Position numbers and translations under genes: made by a program. A stretch of DNA of 64,000 bases from Ancylomarina sp048268005. GTDB taxonomy: Bacteria > Bacteroidota > Bacteroidia > Bacteroidales > Marinifilaceae. This document shows positions 60,714-64,000 of the stretch, in pieces. Location: positions 124,001-188,000 of the forward strand of contig JBLWWJ010000005.1 of assembly GCA_048268005.1 (NCBI GenBank). Reading direction: 5' to 3'. Positions within the stretch are counted from its first letter, which is position 1. The number at the start of each line of letters is the position of its first letter. The notes beneath the pieces were generated by a model that had not been told where the DNA came from, searched no databases, and saw nothing but the letters and a program-made list of their open reading frames with translations.

Positions 60714-60992
60714 TCTACAATGACAATAAAAAAAAGAACCCCTTTCACAAATTTGTTCTTTATATACAAATTTCACAAGCTTACTTTTATCGATAGAATT
60801 TTAATTCGTTTCTCACCTTTCAGGGGAGATGTCCGACAGGACAAAGGGGTGTTTTTTAATACTTTAACACCCTATCGCCTATCGGCACTTTCCCTAAGAG
60901 GGAAAGAATCATTTATCAAATTATAGATCGATTTAATCACCTACTTTTCAATATGTTTCTAATGAATATTTGAGAAAGGGGCCTACTCTAAT

Positions 60993-62447
60993 TCAATCTA
61001 CCACGGAGATTAGAGAATGTTCTTTTGATTCTAAAACGGAACTACCGCTCAGATAAATATCAACCTTTCGTGCCGCCTCACGACCTTCGCTAATGGCATG
61101 CACCACCAGCGATTGTCCCCGACGCATATCGCCAGCAGCAAAAACACCTGCTTTAGTCGTTTGATATTTTTTTGTTTTCACATTTTTTCTCTCGTCCAAA
61201 TCAATTCCCAACTGGCTGATAAGCCCATCGAGCTGAGGGTGTAGAAAGCCTACGGCTAAAAAGGCCAAATCGCAAGGCAATTCACGTTCACTGCCTGCAA
61301 TTTCTTTAAAACCACCATTCGCCCACTCAATATCGACCAGCTTTACAGCTTTTAACTGTCCCTTCTCATCACCAATAAATTCTTTAGTTAGAACAGACCA
61401 TTCTCGCTCACATCCTTCCTCCTGCGAACTACTTGTTCGCAATATGGCTGGATATTGTGGCCAGGGGGTTGCGGGATTAAAACCCTCGGGTGGCTGAACC
61501 AGCAATTCAATCTGAAGGACCGACTGAGCCCCTTGTCTGATAGATGTTCCCACACAATCAGAACCCGTATCGCCTCCTCCTATTACTAAAACATGCTTGT
61601 CTTTAGCCAGAATCGCCTCTTCTTTTTTTATTTTATCACCGGCATTTCGCTCATTTTGCTGACGCAGAAAATCCATGGCAAAATGAACCCCTTTCAGATC
61701 CCGACCTTTCACATCAACATCTCTGGGTACGGTTGAACCTCCTGATAGCAATAGGGCATCATAATCGTCTAAGACCCTTGCCAGAAGAATATTTTTACCC
61801 ACCTCGGCCTTGGTTTTAAATTGAATACCTGCAGCTCGCATCACATCCAAACGGCGATCGATCACGGCTTTTTCCAACTTAAAATCGGGTATCCCATAAC
61901 GCAACAAACCACCAATACGATCGTTTCTTTCAAATACGGTCACCTCGTGCCCGGCTGAATTGAGTTGTGAAGCGGCGGCCAAACCAGCTGGACCAGAACC
62001 AATCACAGCCACCTTTTTATGGCTTCGCATTAAGGGAATATTGGGTTTTACCCAGCCTTCTTTATAGGCGCGCTCTATAATGTTCTTTTCGATTAGCTCA
62101 ATGGCCGTCGCCTCTTTATTTATAGCTAAAACGCAAGAAGCCTCGCAAGGTGCCGGACAGATACGGCCCGTAAACTCCGGAAAGTTATTGGTCGATGCCA
62201 AAATCTTATAGGCGGCCTTCCAGTTGTCTTTATACACCATATCGTTAAAATCCGGAATATTATTTCCCAGTGGGCAGCCAGAGTGGCAAAAAGGTACACC
62301 GCAATCCATACAACGTGAAGCTTGTTTTTCGACTTTAATTTTACTGATTGACTGAATAAATTCTTTATGGTCTTTGATTCGAACCGCCACCGGATTATAG
62401 GCTGGCAACTCTCTTCTATATTCTAAAAATCCTGTTGGTTTTCCCAT
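60993..62447 (-). CDS. gltD: glutamate synthase small (beta) subunit
   Basis: 484 residues. N-terminal iron-sulfur region with CMDCGVPFCHSGCPLGNNIPDF and CPAPCEASCVL; FAD motif VIGSGPAGLAAASQLNSAGH; NADPH motif VIGGGDTGSDC. It feeds electrons from NADPH to the large subunit to form two glutamates from glutamine and 2-oxoglutarate. Located 41 bases after gltB. Together they supply glutamate, the precursor for the arginine operon. Confidence 0.96.
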   Translation of the reverse strand: MGKPTGFLEYRRELPAYNPVAVRIKDHKEFIQSISKIKVEKQASRCMDCGVPFCHSGCPLGNNIPDFNDMVYKDNWKAAYKILASTNNFPEFTGRICPAPCEASCVLAINKEATAIELIEKNIIERAYKEGWVKPNIPLMRSHKKVAVIGSGPAGLAAASQLNSAGHEVTVFERNDRIGGLLRYGIPDFKLEKAVIDRRLDVMRAAGIQFKTKAEVGKNILLARVLDDYDALLLSGGSTVPRDVDVKGRDLKGVHFAMDFLRQQNERNAGDKIKKEEAILAKDKHVLVIGGGDTGSDCVGTSIRQGAQSVLQIELLVQPPEGFNPATPWPQYPAILRTSSSQEEGCEREWSVLTKEFIGDEKGQLKAVKLVDIEWANGGFKEIAGSERELPCDLAFLAVGFLHPQLDGLISQLGIDLDERKNVKTKKYQTTKAGVFAAGDMRRGQSLVVHAISEGREAARKVDIYLSGSSVLESKEHSLISVVD

Positions 62448-62488
62448 CTTTTCAATTCTTTAAATTCCAATTCGATTCCTCTCTATTC

Positions 62489-64000
62489 TTAAGCTGTAAA
62501 TGCACTCTCAAGAGCTTCAGTTTTCTTTTTCTGATTCTCAAGAGCCAGCTTATATTCCTTAGGGAAAACCTTAATGAACTTCAGCATGGCATTATCCCAA
62601 TCATCCAGAATTTCCTTGGCTCGTTTACTTAGCGTGTATTGATAATGCTTTCTGATGTAGTCGTGCAAGATCTCTTCGTCATCCAAATCGATGCACTCGT
62701 AATCATCCAGTTCATAGTTTTTGTATTTCTCGAAAGTCCCCTCTATATCGTACACATAAGCGACACCTCCCGACATACCGGCTCCAAAATTGGAACCCAC
62801 ACTACCAAGAATAACAACTTTTCCTCCGGTCATATATTCGCAGGCATGGCGCCCTACACCTTCGACCACTGCCGTTACGCCCGAATTTCTCACACAAAAA
62901 CGCTCGCCAGCGACACCATTGATATAGGCTTCACCTGATGTTGCTCCATAAAAGGCTACATTACCGATAATCATATTATCAGCCGCTTCGTAAGTCGATT
63001 TTCTATCAGGATACACAATCAACTTACTACCCGAAAGACCTTTACCAAAATAGTCGTTAGCCTCACCTTCGAGCTCAAAGCTAATTCCCTTAGCTGCAAA
63101 GGCCGCATAACTCTGCCCAGCCGAACCCCTGAATTTAATATTGATGGTATCTTCAGGCAGACCTGCAGATTTGTATCTCTTCGATATCTCATGTGACAAT
63201 AAAGTCCCCACAGCACGATCGGTGTTCACCAAATGGAACTCACCCGAAACCTTTTCCCTTCTTTCCAGAGATGGCTGTGCCAATTCAATCAATTTCCAAT
63301 CGAAAAACTGATCGATACCATGATCTTGTTCGGTCTTTTTATACAAGCCAACACCTTTGTCCGCCTTTTCCTTATAAAGGATAGGACTTAAATCCAGACT
63401 TTTAATCTTCCAGTGCTCAATATCCTCTCTCAATCTTAATGCATCGACCTGACCGACCATTTCGTTAATGGTTCTGAATCCCAATTCAGCCATTATCTGA
63501 CGCAAATCTTCGGCAAGGAAAGTGAAATAGTTCACCACATGCTGCGGATCACCTGTAAAGAGCTTACGCAATTCCTTATTTTGAGTTGCCACACCAACCG
63601 GGCAAGTATTCGAATGACATTTTCGCATCATGATACAACCCGTAGCAACCAGGGCAGCTGTGGCAACGCCCCATTCTTCAGCACCCAAGAGAGTCGCAAT
63701 AGCCAGATCTCGTCCGGTTCGCATCTGTCCATCGGCTTGCACGGTTATTCTATCGCGAAGTTTATTTTTCACTAAAGTTTGATGTGTTTCCGACAAGCCC
63801 AGCTCCCATGATGTTCCTGCATGCTGCACTGAACTAATAGGCGAAGCTCCTGTTCCACCATCGAATCCTGAAACCAATACCACATCGGCATGAGCCTTTG
63901 CCACACCAGCAGCAATGGTCCCTACACCTGCTTTCGAAACCAATTTCACATTGATTCTGGCTTTTCTATTGGCATTTTTCAGATCATAAATCAACTGAGC
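62489..64000 (-). CDS. gltB: glutamate synthase large (alpha) subunit, C-terminal part
   Basis: The frame is open to the right edge, so this is the last ~500 residues of a protein of about 1500. Seen: FMN/synthase segment (KAGVGTIAAGVAKAHADVVLVSGFDGGTGASPISSVQHAGTSWELGL), [3Fe-4S] cysteines (CIMMRKCHSNTCPVGVATQ) and the C-terminal beta-helix with GXGXG-like repeats (FGKGLSGSKLIVYP...GNVAFYGATSGEAYINGVAGERFCVRNSG). It takes ammonia from glutamine and forms glutamate on 2-oxoglutarate. Confidence 0.96.
   Translation of the reverse strand, partial: AQLIYDLKNANRKARINVKLVSKAGVGTIAAGVAKAHADVVLVSGFDGGTGASPISSVQHAGTSWELGLSETHQTLVKNKLRDRITVQADGQMRTGRDLAIATLLGAEEWGVATAALVATGCIMMRKCHSNTCPVGVATQNKELRKLFTGDPQHVVNYFTFLAEDLRQIMAELGFRTINEMVGQVDALRLREDIEHWKIKSLDLSPILYKEKADKGVGLYKKTEQDHGIDQFFDWKLIELAQPSLERREKVSGEFHLVNTDRAVGTLLSHEISKRYKSAGLPEDTINIKFRGSAGQSYAAFAAKGISFELEGEANDYFGKGLSGSKLIVYPDRKSTYEAADNMIIGNVAFYGATSGEAYINGVAGERFCVRNSGVTAVVEGVGRHACEYMTGGKVVILGSVGSNFGAGMSGGVAYVYDIEGTFEKYKNYELDDYECIDLDDEEILHDYIRKHYQYTLSKRAKEILDDWDNAMLKFIKVFPKEYKLALENQKKKTEALESAFTA

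Noticed and set aside
60720..60926. 68-codon plus-strand ORF
   Set aside because: Lies over an intergenic repeat with a CTTTCCCT...AGGGAAAG palindrome, has a composition unlike neighbouring proteins and no supportable promoter.

Overview
The window is AT-rich chromosomal DNA from a member of the Bacteroidota, most likely a Bacteroidales/Marinilabiliales-type marine or anaerobic lineage. The grounds are: repeated promoters of the Bacteroidetes type (TAnnTTTG -7 box, several with a TTTG -33 box 20-21 nt upstream), a CarboxypepD-reg/outer-membrane beta-barrel protein, a TonB-C fusion protein, a C69 dipeptidase, an Fe-S L-serine dehydratase and a quinone-linked PyrD. No insertion sequence, prophage or CRISPR array was found. 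A 100-base run of N at 29905-30004 is a scaffold gap inside a tRNA-Lys array.

Layout. 1-1740: end of a surface polysaccharide locus (O-antigen polymerase/ligase-like protein, acyltransferase). 1793-1955: a promoter/terminator-bounded small RNA. 2167-10750: serine dehydratase, small membrane proteins, a YqhD-type alcohol dehydrogenase divergent from a LysR regulator, a secreted C69 dipeptidase and a RelA-type (p)ppGpp synthetase whose hydrolase site has decayed. 11021-13030: hemD-hemL. 13462-17999: PLP ammonia-lyase/racemase and small membrane, Nudix and pseudouridine synthase genes. 17980-21267 (minus): SAM hydroxide adenosyltransferase, ABM-fold protein, MazG and a TlpA-like protein. 21437-27323: PhoH, PurC, an outer-membrane barrel protein and YitT. 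27401-29057 (minus): YebC and an SDR. 29603-30078: at least four tRNA-Lys(UUU) copies. 30194-37580: PyrD, a 5'-nucleotidase lipoprotein, an M28 peptidase and an esterase. 37837-49504 (minus): a nine-gene arginine/carbamoyl-phosphate operon (GNAT-argG-argC-argD-argB-argE-argH-carA-carB). 50715-55931: hypothetical proteins, a J-like/KTSC protein, a VIT-vWA-TonB fusion and an SRAP protein. 56077-58886: an AAA ATPase/HNH pair resembling the Septu (PtuA/PtuB) defence system. 58900-60992: repeats, including an unusual 21-bp periodic array. 60993-64000 (minus): glutamate synthase gltB (truncated by the window) and gltD.

The most striking element is the roughly 740-nt leader of the arginine operon (about 49505-50283, minus strand). 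One strong promoter is followed by two very short leader peptides, each with five consecutive Arg codons at codons 8-12 and each followed by an intrinsic terminator with a visible competing antiterminator segment. A third leader-like ORF plus terminator and a 46-codon Arg-rich small ORF come next. This reads as stacked ribosome-mediated attenuators sensing charged Arg-tRNA. The operon it controls covers most of ornithine/arginine synthesis and carbamoyl phosphate supply, but contains no carbamoyltransferase (argF type) and no recognised glutamate N-acyltransferase other than the GNAT protein that heads it.
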